Of a stretch of DNA of 64,000 nucleotides, positions 47,901-56,800 are shown one piece after another. Origin of the DNA: Gammaproteobacteria bacterium (GTDB taxonomy: Bacteria > Pseudomonadota > Gammaproteobacteria > Competibacterales > Competibacteraceae); NCBI GenBank assembly GCA_024235135.1, contig JACKMZ010000005.1:62001-126000 (forward strand). Reading direction: 5' to 3'. The position numbers were made by a program, and so were the translations under genes. The notes below the pieces were generated by a model. The model was not told where the DNA came from. It was given only the letters and a program-made list of their open reading frames with translations, and made no database searches. Positions within the stretch are counted from its first letter, which is position 1; every line of letters begins with the position of its first letter.

Positions 47901-50900
47901 GGTACGCCGCCATTTGCAGGCGCGTTTGCCGGATTACATGGTCCCGGCGGATTTCGTGGTATTGGACCGGCTGCCGCTCAGCCCCAATGGCAAGATCGAT
48001 CGCAAGGCGTTGCCCGCGCCGACCCGCGACGCCCGCCGTGGCTACGTCGCCCCGGTGACCGAACCGCAGCGATTGCTGGCCGGAATCTGGGCCGGAATTC
48101 TGAAAGTCGAAGCGGTCGGCATCGACGACAACTTTTTCGCGCTGGGCGGCGATTCCATCGCCAGCATTCAGGTCGTGGCGCAGGCTCGACGCGCCGGTCT
48201 GACATTGCGGGTGCGGGACTTGTTGCAGCATCAAACCGTCGCCGAACTGGCGGCGGTGGCCAGCCCCGCCGCAACGCCGTCGGCAACCGAGCAAACGCCC
48301 GCCACGGGCCGGGTGCCTCTGACGCCGATTCAACAGTGGTTTTTCCAGCAAGACCGGGCGGAACCCTGGCATTTCAATCAAGTCATCCTGCTGAACGTCG
48401 CGCCGCATCTGACGCGGACGCATCTGGAAATGGCGCTGGCCGCTTTGCTGGCGTGGCATGACGGTCTGCGGTTGCGCTTCACGAAAACCCCGGAAGGCTG
48501 GGAGCAGGAATACGCCGCCTGGCCGGATGGCGATGGCCGGCCGACTGGGTTCGAAGCGGTCGATCTGCGCGACGTGCCGAACGATGAACAGGCGCGGTTC
48601 GTCGCCGCCGCCGTGGCCCGCATCCAGGCCGGTTTCGATTTGGCCCGGCCGCCGTTGCTGAAAGCCGGCTGGTTCTTCGGCGGTTCGCCGGTTCCCAACC
48701 GGTTATTGCTGGTCATCCATCATCTGGCGGTGGACGGCGTATCCTGGCGTATTCTGCTGGAGGATTTGCAAACCGCCTTGCGCGCGGCGTTGGCGGGTCA
48801 GCCCATCGTTCTGCCGGCCCGGACGGCTTCGTTCAAGGATTGGGCCGAACGCCTGCAAGAACGGGCGCGGACGCCGGCCGTCGCCGACGCACGGGCGTAT
48901 TGGCTGAATACCTTGAACGGCGCCGATGGCGCGCTGCCGCTGGATTCGGCGGACGGCGAAAACGATGTGGCTTCGGAAGCGCGGGCGACCGTGACGTTGG
49001 ACGAGGAATCGACGCGCCGGTTGCTGCAATTCGGTACTCAGTTCCGCGTGGACGAATGGCTGCTCGCCGCGCTGGGATTGGCCCTAAGCCGCTGGACGGG
49101 CCGGCGGTCGGTGCTGATCGACGTCGAAAACCACGGCCGCGCCGAGGATCTCGTCGATCTGGACCTGACACGCAGCGTCGGCTGGTTCACCGGTCTTTAT
49201 CCCCTGGCCTTGGAATGGCCGGCGGAGTCTTCGCCCTGGGGCGTTTTGCAGGCGGTCCGGGCGCGCATCGAACAGGCGCCGAATCAAGGGCTGGACTACG
49301 GCCTGTTGCGCTACCTCAGCCCGGACCCGGCGGTCCGACAATCCTTGCGGGACATTGGACAATCATCCGTGTTGTTCAATTATCTGGGTCAATTCGGGGC
49401 CATCCTCGATCCCGCGCTGTTTCCCGGACTGGCGGAGGAGAATGGCGAATCGTCGCGCAGTCCACGGGGAAAGCGCAGCCACCTGTTGGAAATCAACGCC
49501 CAAGTGACGGTCGAGGACCGACTGCGGCTGGCCGTGACCTACAGCCGTAATCGCCACCGGCCCGCCGCCATCGAAAGGCTGGCCGCCGATATTTTGGCCG
49601 AACTCAAGGGGTTGCTCGCCGCCGTTCCCGCATCGGTTCTCCCGGCGACGGAGGAAGAAAGCTATCCGTTGACGCCGATGCAACAAGGTCTTTGGTTTCA
49701 CAGCCGGTACGGGCAAACGCCCGGACTCTATTTTCAGCAACTGAGTGGCGTCCTCCAGGGGGATTTGAACGAGGATGCGTTTCGGGACGCCTGGCAACAC
49801 GCGGCGGCGCGCCACCCCACGCTGCGCAGCCGTTTCGCCGCCGATGCCGAAGGCGAGCCGATCCAGCGGATACAGCCCAGTCTTGCCATGGAATGGCGGC
49901 CAGCGGATTGGCGAGATTGCGACGACGGAGAGAGAGCCGAGCGTCTGCGGAGCTTTCTCGACGCCGATCGTGAACGCGGCTTCGATCTGGAGCGGCCCCC
50001 CCTGTGGCGCTGCGCGCTGTTTCGCCTGGCCTTGGATCGGTGGCAATGGACGTTCAGCTTTCATCATCTGTTGTTGGACGGCTGGAGTCTGGCCAATCTG
50101 TTGCGGGAAGTCTTCACGGCCTACGCCGCCCTACGCCACGGGCAACCGCTTTCCCTGCCGCAACCGGCGCCATTCGGGGATTATCTCGCTTATCTCGGAA
50201 AACAGGACAAGGCGGCGGCGGAAGCCTTCTGGCGTCGCGAACTGGCCGGATTTCCGCTGCCGACGCCGTTGACCGTCGACTATCCGGCCAGCGGCGTCAG
50301 CCAGTGCGCGGAACGCTCGCATCGATTGCCCGAATCGCTCAGCAGCCGTCTGCGGGCCTTCGCCCAAGAGCACAGGCTCACCCTGAACAGCCTTCTGCAA
50401 GGCGCTTGGTCGTTACTGCTCGGTTACTACAGCGGGGAAAACGACGTGGTGTTCGGCGCCACGGTAGCGGGCCGTCCGGCCGAACTGGAACAGGTCGAAG
50501 GACGGATCGGCGTATTCATCCAAACCGTGCCGGTGCGGGTGCGGATCGACGAAGGGCAAGGCTTGTTGCCGTGGTTGCGCGCGCTGCATTCGGCCCAGAC
50601 GGAACGAGACGAGTTCGCCTACGCGGGATTGCCGAAAATCCAGAGTTGGAGCGACATGGCGCAGGGCACGGCGCTGTTCGAGAGTCTGCTGGTGCTGGAA
50701 AACTATCCGGTGGATTCCGCCATGCTGGGCGAGCGTCTGCGGCTGACGGACGTGCGCTTCGACGAACGGACGAATTATCCGCTCACTCTGGTCGCCGTAC
50801 CCGGCGAATCGCTGGCGTTGCGGGCGCTGTACGACGTGAGCCGGTTCGAGCTAGACGCCGTTGACCGCCTGCTCGGTCATCTTGGCTATCTGCTGGCGGC

Positions 50901-52866
50901 GATGATCGCCAACCCCCAGCAGCGGCTCGGCGAACTGAACCCCTTGGGGAACGAGGAGCGCCGCCAATGGGTCATGGATTGGGGCGGGACGGAAACCGAT
51001 GCGTCCCCGGCCGGTTGCATTCACGAGTTATTCGCGGAGCAGGCGGCGCGCCGGCCGGAGGCGGTGGCGGTGGTGTACGGGGATCAGGCGCTGAGCTACG
51101 GCGAACTCAATGCCCGCGCCAACCGTCTGGCGCATTGTCTGCGCGAGCGGGGCGTTGGCGCGGAGGCGCCGGTGGGCGTCTGCCTGGAGCGGTCGTTGAA
51201 TCTGGTCGTGGGCTTGCTGGGCATTCTCAAGGCGGGGGGCGCTTACGTGGCGCTGGACCCGGCTTGGCCGAGCGGGCGGCAAAACCAATTGCTGGCGGCC
51301 AGCGGCGCGCCTTGGGCGCTGTGCGACAGCGCCCGGCAACCGGCGCTGAGCGCCGGTCCCAGCCAGGCATTGAATCTCGACACCCTGGCGTTGGCGGGCT
51401 ATGCGGCGGAGAACCCGCAGGCATTCGGCAAGGCCAACCAACTGGCCTATCTGAGCTTCACCTCCGGCTCCACCGGCCAACCCAAGGGCGTGGCCATTCC
51501 CCATCGGGCGGTGGCGCGGCTGGTGCGCGAGACCGACTATATGCGCTTTGGTCCCGAACAGCGGTTTTTGCACCTGGCGCCCCTGGCCTTCGACGCCTCC
51601 ACCTGGGAAATCTGGGGCAGTCTGCTCAACGGCGCGCGGTTGATCATCGCCCCGCCGCCGCCGCTCAGCCTCGGCGAACTGGGCGCTCTGCTGCGCCGGC
51701 AGGAGATTACCGCCCTGTGGCTGACCGCTGGACTGTTCCATCTCATGGTCGAAGAACACCTGGCGGACCTCGCCGGCCTGCAATATCTGCTGGCCGGGGG
51801 CGACGTACTGAACGTCGGCGCGGTCCGGGCCGTGCTTCAGGCCCATCCCGACTGCACCCTCATCAACGGCTACGGCCCCACCGAGAACACCACCTTCAGT
51901 TGCTGCCACGCCCTGCGCGCCGACCAGCCCCCGACCGACACCGTACCCATCGGCAAACCCATCGCCCACAGCCGGGCCTACGTCCTGGACCGCCGGCAAC
52001 GGCCGGCGCCCATCGGCGTGCCGGGCGAGTTATACCTGGGCGGCGCGGGACTGGCGCGGGGCTATCTCGGCCAGCCGGCCCTGACCGCCGAACGCTTCGT
52101 CCCCGACCCCATCAGCGGCATTCCCGGCGCGCGCCTGTATCGCAGCGGCGATCGGGTCCGTTGGCGGCCCGACGGTCGCTTGGAATTTCTCGGCCGATAC
52201 GACTACCAGGTCAAAATCCGGGGTTATCGCATCGAACCCGGCGAAATCGAAGCTCGCTTATTGCAACACGTCCGGGAAGCCCTGGTCGTGGTGCGGGGCG
52301 AAAACGCCGAGCGGCATCTGGTCGCCTACGTCATCCCCCGCCAGCCATCGCTGTCCATTCCGGACCTGCGCGCCGCGCTGCAAGGCCAGCTCCCCGAATA
52401 CCTGATCCCGCAAGCCTTCGTCGTCCTCGACGCCTGGCCCCTCAACGCCAATGGCAAAATCGATCGCCGCGCCTTGCCCGAGCCGCGGAGTCCCACGGCC
52501 GGCGCGTCCGCTCCGTTGCAAACCGAACTGGAACGCCGTCTGGCCGCGCTCTGGCAACAGATTCTGGCCGTCGAGTCGGTCGGCCGCGACGACAACTTTT
52601 TCGAACTGGGCGGCAATTCGCTGTTGCTGGCGCGCCTTTACGAAAGGCTGAAGAACATGGCGGGCGGGCGGCTGAACATTATCGATCTTTTCCACTATCC
52701 CACGGTTCGCAGTCTGGCGGTTTATCTGAGCCGGACCGAGGCCGGGACGGAACCCGTGGCGGCCCCGGTCAACCGGGCCGAAATGCGCAAAACCCACCGA
52801 ACGGCCACGCGGGATCGCCGTCAATCCCGCCAACAACTGCGCCGCGCGCCATTGGAGGAAAACTGA
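44938..52866 (+). CDS. NRPS 1: docking-C-A(Ser)-T-E-C-A(Val-like)-T
   Basis: This 2642-residue dimodular NRPS begins with a TubC-type docking domain (1-55, FMESLRQRGVDLWLEGDRLRY). C1 follows (about 55-495; HHGVCDA at 185-191, with Ala for the usual last Gly), then A1 (about 515-1035). A1 has pocket residues D-V-W-H-I-S-L-V-D-K, the known serine code with conservative changes. T1 has Ser1073 in GGDS. The epimerisation domain (about 1121-1568) has HHLAVDG at 1261, Glu1397 in ENHGR and GWFTGLYP, so D-Ser is expected. C2 (about 1575-2011; HHLLLDG at 1709) is of DCL type, as expected after an E domain. A2 (about 2028-2515) reads D-A-W-W-L-G-G-T-F-K, nearest the valine code DAFWIGGTFK. T2 has Ser2561 (GGNS). 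A basic tail ends the protein. The ATG overlaps the PKS 6 stop; GGAAGG lies 6 nt upstream. Confidence 0.9.
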   Translation: MNTAEFMESLRQRGVDLWLEGDRLRYRAPRAVLTPELLDELKTRKDEMIAALKQPVAYPLSAGQRALWYLHRLDPDSAAYHVAFAARIRGAVDTAALRQAFQTLADRHPALRTVFAERDDGVVQIVQADQPVDFTLVDATDATDSLSERVAQAYRQPFDLTRGPLFRVTLVSRDAQDHGLLLCAHHGVCDAWSLWRLLDELRLSYPAALAGSPAPAPTESRVSYRDYARWQERMLAGADGERLWNFWSERLAGELPLLELPTDRPRPPVQTFNGASRPFSLTGEASRAVKTLAQQQGVTLYMLLLAVYQVLLHRYSGQDDLLLGCPTAGRTHGEFDGLVGYLVNPVVVRTRFVGNPSFADLLNDVRQTTAAALAHQDYPFALLVERLQGERDPSRPPVFQAAFVLQQPPRNNPLSQVLTPGGGSVDWGGLPLEFLELRQQEGQFDLMLEAIEAGDALHGLFKYNADLFDASTIERMIGHFKRLLASAVDDPRRRVSDLDLLDEAERRRLLADWNATGPTDYPLHRPLHRLIELQAARSPDAEAVIYDGQVLSYRDLDERANRLAHYLRSLGAGPETLLGVCLERSLELVVALLGVLKAGAAYVPLDPEYPAERLRYMVADSGMALLLSERRLVGHWAENDWTETGAQPIYLHDAESVIAGFPAHAPQVDVQPENPAYMIYTSGSTGQPKGAVNTHRGIVNRLLWMQDAYRLTPTDTVLQKTPCSFDVSVWEFFWPLLAGAQLALAQPGGHRDPAYLAELIERERVSTLHFVPSMLAAFLETADVGRCRSLRRVICSGEALPWDLQQRFYRVFQNSDVELHNLYGPTEAAVDVSYWPCPREGFAGSVPIGRPIANIRLHILDRHLQPAPIGVSGELYIGGVGLARGYHARPGLTAERFVPNPFAPGERLYKTGDLARYRPDGAIEYRGRLDHQVKIRGFRIELGEIEAALDTLAAVRAAVVVAREDTPGRPRLWAYLVPAIEGELDKNAVRRHLQARLPDYMVPADFVVLDRLPLSPNGKIDRKALPAPTRDARRGYVAPVTEPQRLLAGIWAGILKVEAVGIDDNFFALGGDSIASIQVVAQARRAGLTLRVRDLLQHQTVAELAAVASPAATPSATEQTPATGRVPLTPIQQWFFQQDRAEPWHFNQVILLNVAPHLTRTHLEMALAALLAWHDGLRLRFTKTPEGWEQEYAAWPDGDGRPTGFEAVDLRDVPNDEQARFVAAAVARIQAGFDLARPPLLKAGWFFGGSPVPNRLLLVIHHLAVDGVSWRILLEDLQTALRAALAGQPIVLPARTASFKDWAERLQERARTPAVADARAYWLNTLNGADGALPLDSADGENDVASEARATVTLDEESTRRLLQFGTQFRVDEWLLAALGLALSRWTGRRSVLIDVENHGRAEDLVDLDLTRSVGWFTGLYPLALEWPAESSPWGVLQAVRARIEQAPNQGLDYGLLRYLSPDPAVRQSLRDIGQSSVLFNYLGQFGAILDPALFPGLAEENGESSRSPRGKRSHLLEINAQVTVEDRLRLAVTYSRNRHRPAAIERLAADILAELKGLLAAVPASVLPATEEESYPLTPMQQGLWFHSRYGQTPGLYFQQLSGVLQGDLNEDAFRDAWQHAAARHPTLRSRFAADAEGEPIQRIQPSLAMEWRPADWRDCDDGERAERLRSFLDADRERGFDLERPPLWRCALFRLALDRWQWTFSFHHLLLDGWSLANLLREVFTAYAALRHGQPLSLPQPAPFGDYLAYLGKQDKAAAEAFWRRELAGFPLPTPLTVDYPASGVSQCAERSHRLPESLSSRLRAFAQEHRLTLNSLLQGAWSLLLGYYSGENDVVFGATVAGRPAELEQVEGRIGVFIQTVPVRVRIDEGQGLLPWLRALHSAQTERDEFAYAGLPKIQSWSDMAQGTALFESLLVLENYPVDSAMLGERLRLTDVRFDERTNYPLTLVAVPGESLALRALYDVSRFELDAVDRLLGHLGYLLAAMIANPQQRLGELNPLGNEERRQWVMDWGGTETDASPAGCIHELFAEQAARRPEAVAVVYGDQALSYGELNARANRLAHCLRERGVGAEAPVGVCLERSLNLVVGLLGILKAGGAYVALDPAWPSGRQNQLLAASGAPWALCDSARQPALSAGPSQALNLDTLALAGYAAENPQAFGKANQLAYLSFTSGSTGQPKGVAIPHRAVARLVRETDYMRFGPEQRFLHLAPLAFDASTWEIWGSLLNGARLIIAPPPPLSLGELGALLRRQEITALWLTAGLFHLMVEEHLADLAGLQYLLAGGDVLNVGAVRAVLQAHPDCTLINGYGPTENTTFSCCHALRADQPPTDTVPIGKPIAHSRAYVLDRRQRPAPIGVPGELYLGGAGLARGYLGQPALTAERFVPDPISGIPGARLYRSGDRVRWRPDGRLEFLGRYDYQVKIRGYRIEPGEIEARLLQHVREALVVVRGENAERHLVAYVIPRQPSLSIPDLRAALQGQLPEYLIPQAFVVLDAWPLNANGKIDRRALPEPRSPTAGASAPLQTELERRLAALWQQILAVESVGRDDNFFELGGNSLLLARLYERLKNMAGGRLNIIDLFHYPTVRSLAVYLSRTEAGTEPVAAPVNRAEMRKTHRTATRDRRQSRQQLRRAPLEEN

Positions 52867-52868
52867 TT

Positions 52869-53834
52869 ATGGGTCAGGCTGCCCTTCCCATCGTGGATGT
52901 ACAGGCCATTTATTCGGATGACGAATCCGCACTCCGATCGCTCGGCAAGCACTTGATCGAACAGTGCGAAACCTGGGGGTTGTTCCCGGTGTGCGGACAT
53001 GGATTGGAGCCGGCGCTGCTGGATGCGGTCTTTGCCGCCGCCCACGAGTTTCACGCCTTGCCGCTGGACGCCAAAATGGCCGTCGTCGTCGATGAACGCC
53101 ATTTCCATCGCGGCTACATTCCCCTGCCGCCGCTGCCGGCGGAGATCAAGCCGGGCCAAGCCCTGCCCGACCGGAGCACGGCCTTCGCTCTCATGCACGA
53201 AATGGCGGCGGACGATCCCGCCGCGCTGGCGGGTGGGATGCTTCAGGCCGCCAATCAATGGCCCGCAGAACTCCCCGAACTGAAAACCACGGCGTTGCGT
53301 TTTCAGCAGGCCCTGTCCGATCTGGCGCGACGCTTGTTGAGGGCGTTCGCCGCCGGTTTCGATCTGCCGCTGGATTTCTTCGCGCCGTCCTTCGCAAAAC
53401 CCACCACCTTTCTCCGACTGGTGTACTACCCACCGATTCCGACGGATGCGCCGCCCGAATTGTTCAGCGCCAGCGCGCACGCGGATTCGGGTTTTCTCAC
53501 GCTGTTGGCGCAGGATGGATGCGGCGGCCTGCAGGTCCGCGACAAACACGGGCAGTGGATTGCCGTGCCGCCGCAACCGGGATCGCTGGTGCTCAATGTC
53601 GCGGATTTCTTCGCCCGCTGGAGCGGCGACCGCCTGCATTCGGCCCGCCATCGGGTACGCAACCAATCGGGGCAGGTGCGCTATTCCCTGCCGTTCTTCT
53701 TCGATCCCGATCTGGACGCCGTGCTCGATCCCTTGCCGGCCTCGGGGCATCCGGCCATCAGCTATCGTCGGTATTTGCTGGACCGGATGGCGGCCGCGCA
53801 AGCCGCCGCGACGCCCCAGGGCGGCTATCGCTGA
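52869..53834 (+). CDS. Fe(II)/2-oxoglutarate-dependent oxygenase (isopenicillin N synthase-like family)
   Basis: This 321-residue cytoplasmic oxygenase has the iron triad His204, Asp206 (AHADSG) and His261 (ARHRV), plus Arg271 and Ser273 (RYS) for 2-oxoglutarate. The N-terminal segment LPIVDVQAIYS and GLFPVCGHGLEP match the DIOX_N region of the family. Members hydroxylate, desaturate or cyclise small molecules. The gene sits 2 bp after NRPS 1 and 28 bp before PKS 7, inside the assembly-line operon. It is therefore probably a tailoring enzyme that hydroxylates the chain or a carrier-bound residue such as the Val-like one; the substrate is inferred only from position. A strong GGAGG lies about 10 nt before the ATG. 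Confidence 0.87.
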   Translation: MGQAALPIVDVQAIYSDDESALRSLGKHLIEQCETWGLFPVCGHGLEPALLDAVFAAAHEFHALPLDAKMAVVVDERHFHRGYIPLPPLPAEIKPGQALPDRSTAFALMHEMAADDPAALAGGMLQAANQWPAELPELKTTALRFQQALSDLARRLLRAFAAGFDLPLDFFAPSFAKPTTFLRLVYYPPIPTDAPPELFSASAHADSGFLTLLAQDGCGGLQVRDKHGQWIAVPPQPGSLVLNVADFFARWSGDRLHSARHRVRNQSGQVRYSLPFFFDPDLDAVLDPLPASGHPAISYRRYLLDRMAAAQAAATPQGGYR

Positions 53835-53862
53835 GGCCCATCGGGAAGATAAGCGCGTGGAA

Positions 53863-56800
53863 ATGAACACCCCTCCCCCGGCCGGCGACGAATCCGACAT
53901 CGCGATCATCGGGATGGCCTGTCGGGTTCCGGGCGCGGACGATCTGGCGCAGTTCTGGCGCAATCTGTGCGATGGCGTGGAATCGGTCAGCTTCTTCAGC
54001 GACGAGGAATTGCAGGCGGCCGGCGTCGATCCCGCCCAAATCGAAAACCCGGATTACGTCAAAGCCGCCGGCATATTGTCCGACGTGGCCGGATTCGACG
54101 CCGCATTCTTCGACGTCAGCGCCAGCGAGGCCGAACTGCTCGATCCGCAGCAACGGCTGTTTCTCGAATGCGCCTGGCAGGCGTTGGAACAGGCGGGCTG
54201 CGATCCGGATCGCTATGCCGGGGCCATCGGCTGTTTCGCCGGGGTGGGTTTGAACAGCTACCTGCTCAACAACCTCCATCCGCTGCTCAAGGAAAAGAAT
54301 CCGGCCATGGCCTATCAGATCCTGATCGCCAACGACAAGGATTTCCTGGCGACGCGGGTGGCCTACAAGCTGAATCTCCGGGGGCCATGCATGACCGTGC
54401 AGACGGCGTGCTCGACTTCCCTGGTGGCCGTGCATCTGGGGGTGCAGGCTTTATTGAACGGCGAGTGCGATCTGGCCTTGGCCGGCGGCGTCACGGTGCG
54501 CGTACCCCAGCGTCAGGGCTACGTTTTCCAGGAAGGGCTGATTTTTTCACCGGACGGCCATTGTCGGGCCTTCGACGCCGACGCCCGGGGCATGGTGGGC
54601 GGCAGCGGGGTGGGGACCGTGGTGCTCAAACGCTACAGCGAAGCCTTGGCCGACGGCGATCGTATCCACGCCGTCATCAAGGGTTCGGCGGTCAACAACG
54701 ACGGCACGCGCAAGGCCGGTTTCACGGCGCCCGGCGTGGATGGCCAGGCGGCGGTCATCGCCGAAGCGCAGGCGGTCGCCGGCGTCGATCCGGCCACTAT
54801 CGGTTATATCGAAGCGCACGGCACCGGCACCGCGCTGGGCGATCCCATCGAAGTGACCGCGCTCACGCAGGCTTTTCGCGCCCACACCGACGAGACCGGA
54901 TTCTGCGCGTTGGGATCGGTGAAATCCAATTTCGGCCATCTCGACGCCGCCGCCGGCATCGCCAGCCTGATCAAGACGGCGTTGGCGTTGGAACACGGGC
55001 GGATTCCGCCGAGTCTGCATTTCCGCCAGGCCAACCCCCAGATCGATTTCGCGGCCAGCCCGTTCTTCGTCAACGCCGCGTTGCGAAATTGGGCCGAGCC
55101 GCTGCGCCGCGCCGGGGTCAGTTCCTTCGGCATCGGCGGCGCCAACGCGCATATCGTCCTGGAACAACCGCCGTCTCTCCCGCCGAGCGAGCTTTCCCGC
55201 CGCCCGGCGCATTGGGTGATCCTGTCCGCGCGCTCGGCCAGCGCATTGGATGCAGCCGGCGCCCGCCTGGCCGACCATCTGGCGGCCAATCCGGGGATCG
55301 ATCCGGCCGATCTCGCCTACACGCTAGGCAAGGGGCGCAAGACCTTCCGTTACCGCCGCGCCTTGCTGGCCAGCGGCGCGGACGACATCGTGGACCGGCT
55401 GCGACGAGGGCAGGGCGTGCTGAGCGAGTCCAGCGAGCCCGGCGCCCGGCCCGTGGCCTTCCTGTTTCCGGGGCAAGGCGCGCAATATCCGGGGATGAGC
55501 GCCGGCCTGTACCGTCAGGAACCGACATTTCGGCAAGGGCTGGATCGTTGCGCGGAGACGCTGCAACCGCTGCTGGCTTTGGACATCCGCCGCTTGTTGA
55601 ATGCCGAGGACGCCGATCGGGAAACGGCGGCGCAGCGGTTGCGGGAAACGGCTCTGGCTCAGCCGGCCCTGTTCGCCGTCGAATACGCGCTGGCGCAACT
55701 GTGGCTGGAATGGGGCGTGGAGCCGCAGGCCATGCTGGGCCACAGTATCGGGGAATACGTCGCCGCCTGTCTGGCCGGGGTGTTTTCCCTGGACGATGCC
55801 TTGCATCTGGTGGCTGAACGGGGCCGGCTGATGCAGTCGTTACCGGGCGGCTCCATGCTGGCCGTGCCGCTGGGCGAAGCGGAACTGATCCCGCTGCTGG
55901 AGGCGGATCTGGATCTGGCCGCCGTCAACGCGACGGCGCAATGCGTGGTATCCGGCTCCCCGGCCGCCATCGAAAGGCTGCGGGGCCGCTTGACCGCCGA
56001 TGGCGTCGAATGCGCGGCGCTGGTCACTTCCCACGCCTTCCATTCGGCGGCCATGGACCCGATTCTGGACGCCTTTCAAGACCGAGTCGCCGCGACGGCC
56101 CGCCACACGCCGAAGCGGCCCTTCATCTCGAACGTCACGGGCGACTGGATCACATCGGAACAGGCCGCCGATCCGGCCTATTGGACCCGCCATCTGCGCC
56201 AGCCGGTGCGCTTCGCCCAGGGATTGGGACGCTTGCTGGAAGAGCCCGAACGCATTCTGCTGGAAGTCGGTCCCGGCCGCACGCTGGCCACCTTGGCGCA
56301 ACGGCATCCGGCCCGGCAAATCGGCCACGCGGTGTTGAACACTTCCGGCAAACGGCGGGACGCGGCCGACGATCAACCCCCCTTGCTCGATACATTGGGC
56401 CGCCTCTGGCTGGCGGGCGTACTTGTGGATTGGGCGGCGGTATACCGTCATGAAAAACGGCGGATCGTGCCGTTGCCCGGCTATCCGTTCGAGCATAAAA
56501 GATATTGGATCGAAGCGCGGCCCGACGCGGTTCGGCCATCTTCGGACGGCGATCGGCGTAAGCCCCTGGATGAATGGTTTTACACGGCAACGTGGAAGCG
56601 CAGCCGCCCGGCCGAGGCAACGCCGGCGGTCGCCGAGGCCGGTCGTTGGCTGGCGTTTGTCGACGCGGCGGGTCTCGTCGAACGCCTCGCGCCGGACGCT
56701 GGCGACACGATCCGGATTTACCCCGGCGCGGCGTTCGGCCAATGCGCGGCGAATGCCTACACCCTGAATCCGACCCGGCGCGAGGATTACCGGACACTGG

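Noticed and set aside
10490..56060. Methylmalonyl-specific AT domains as the source of the methyl branches
   Set aside because: All eight AT domains show HAFH, the malonyl signature, and none has YASH. The branches are better explained by the C-methyltransferases in PKS 1 and PKS 2.
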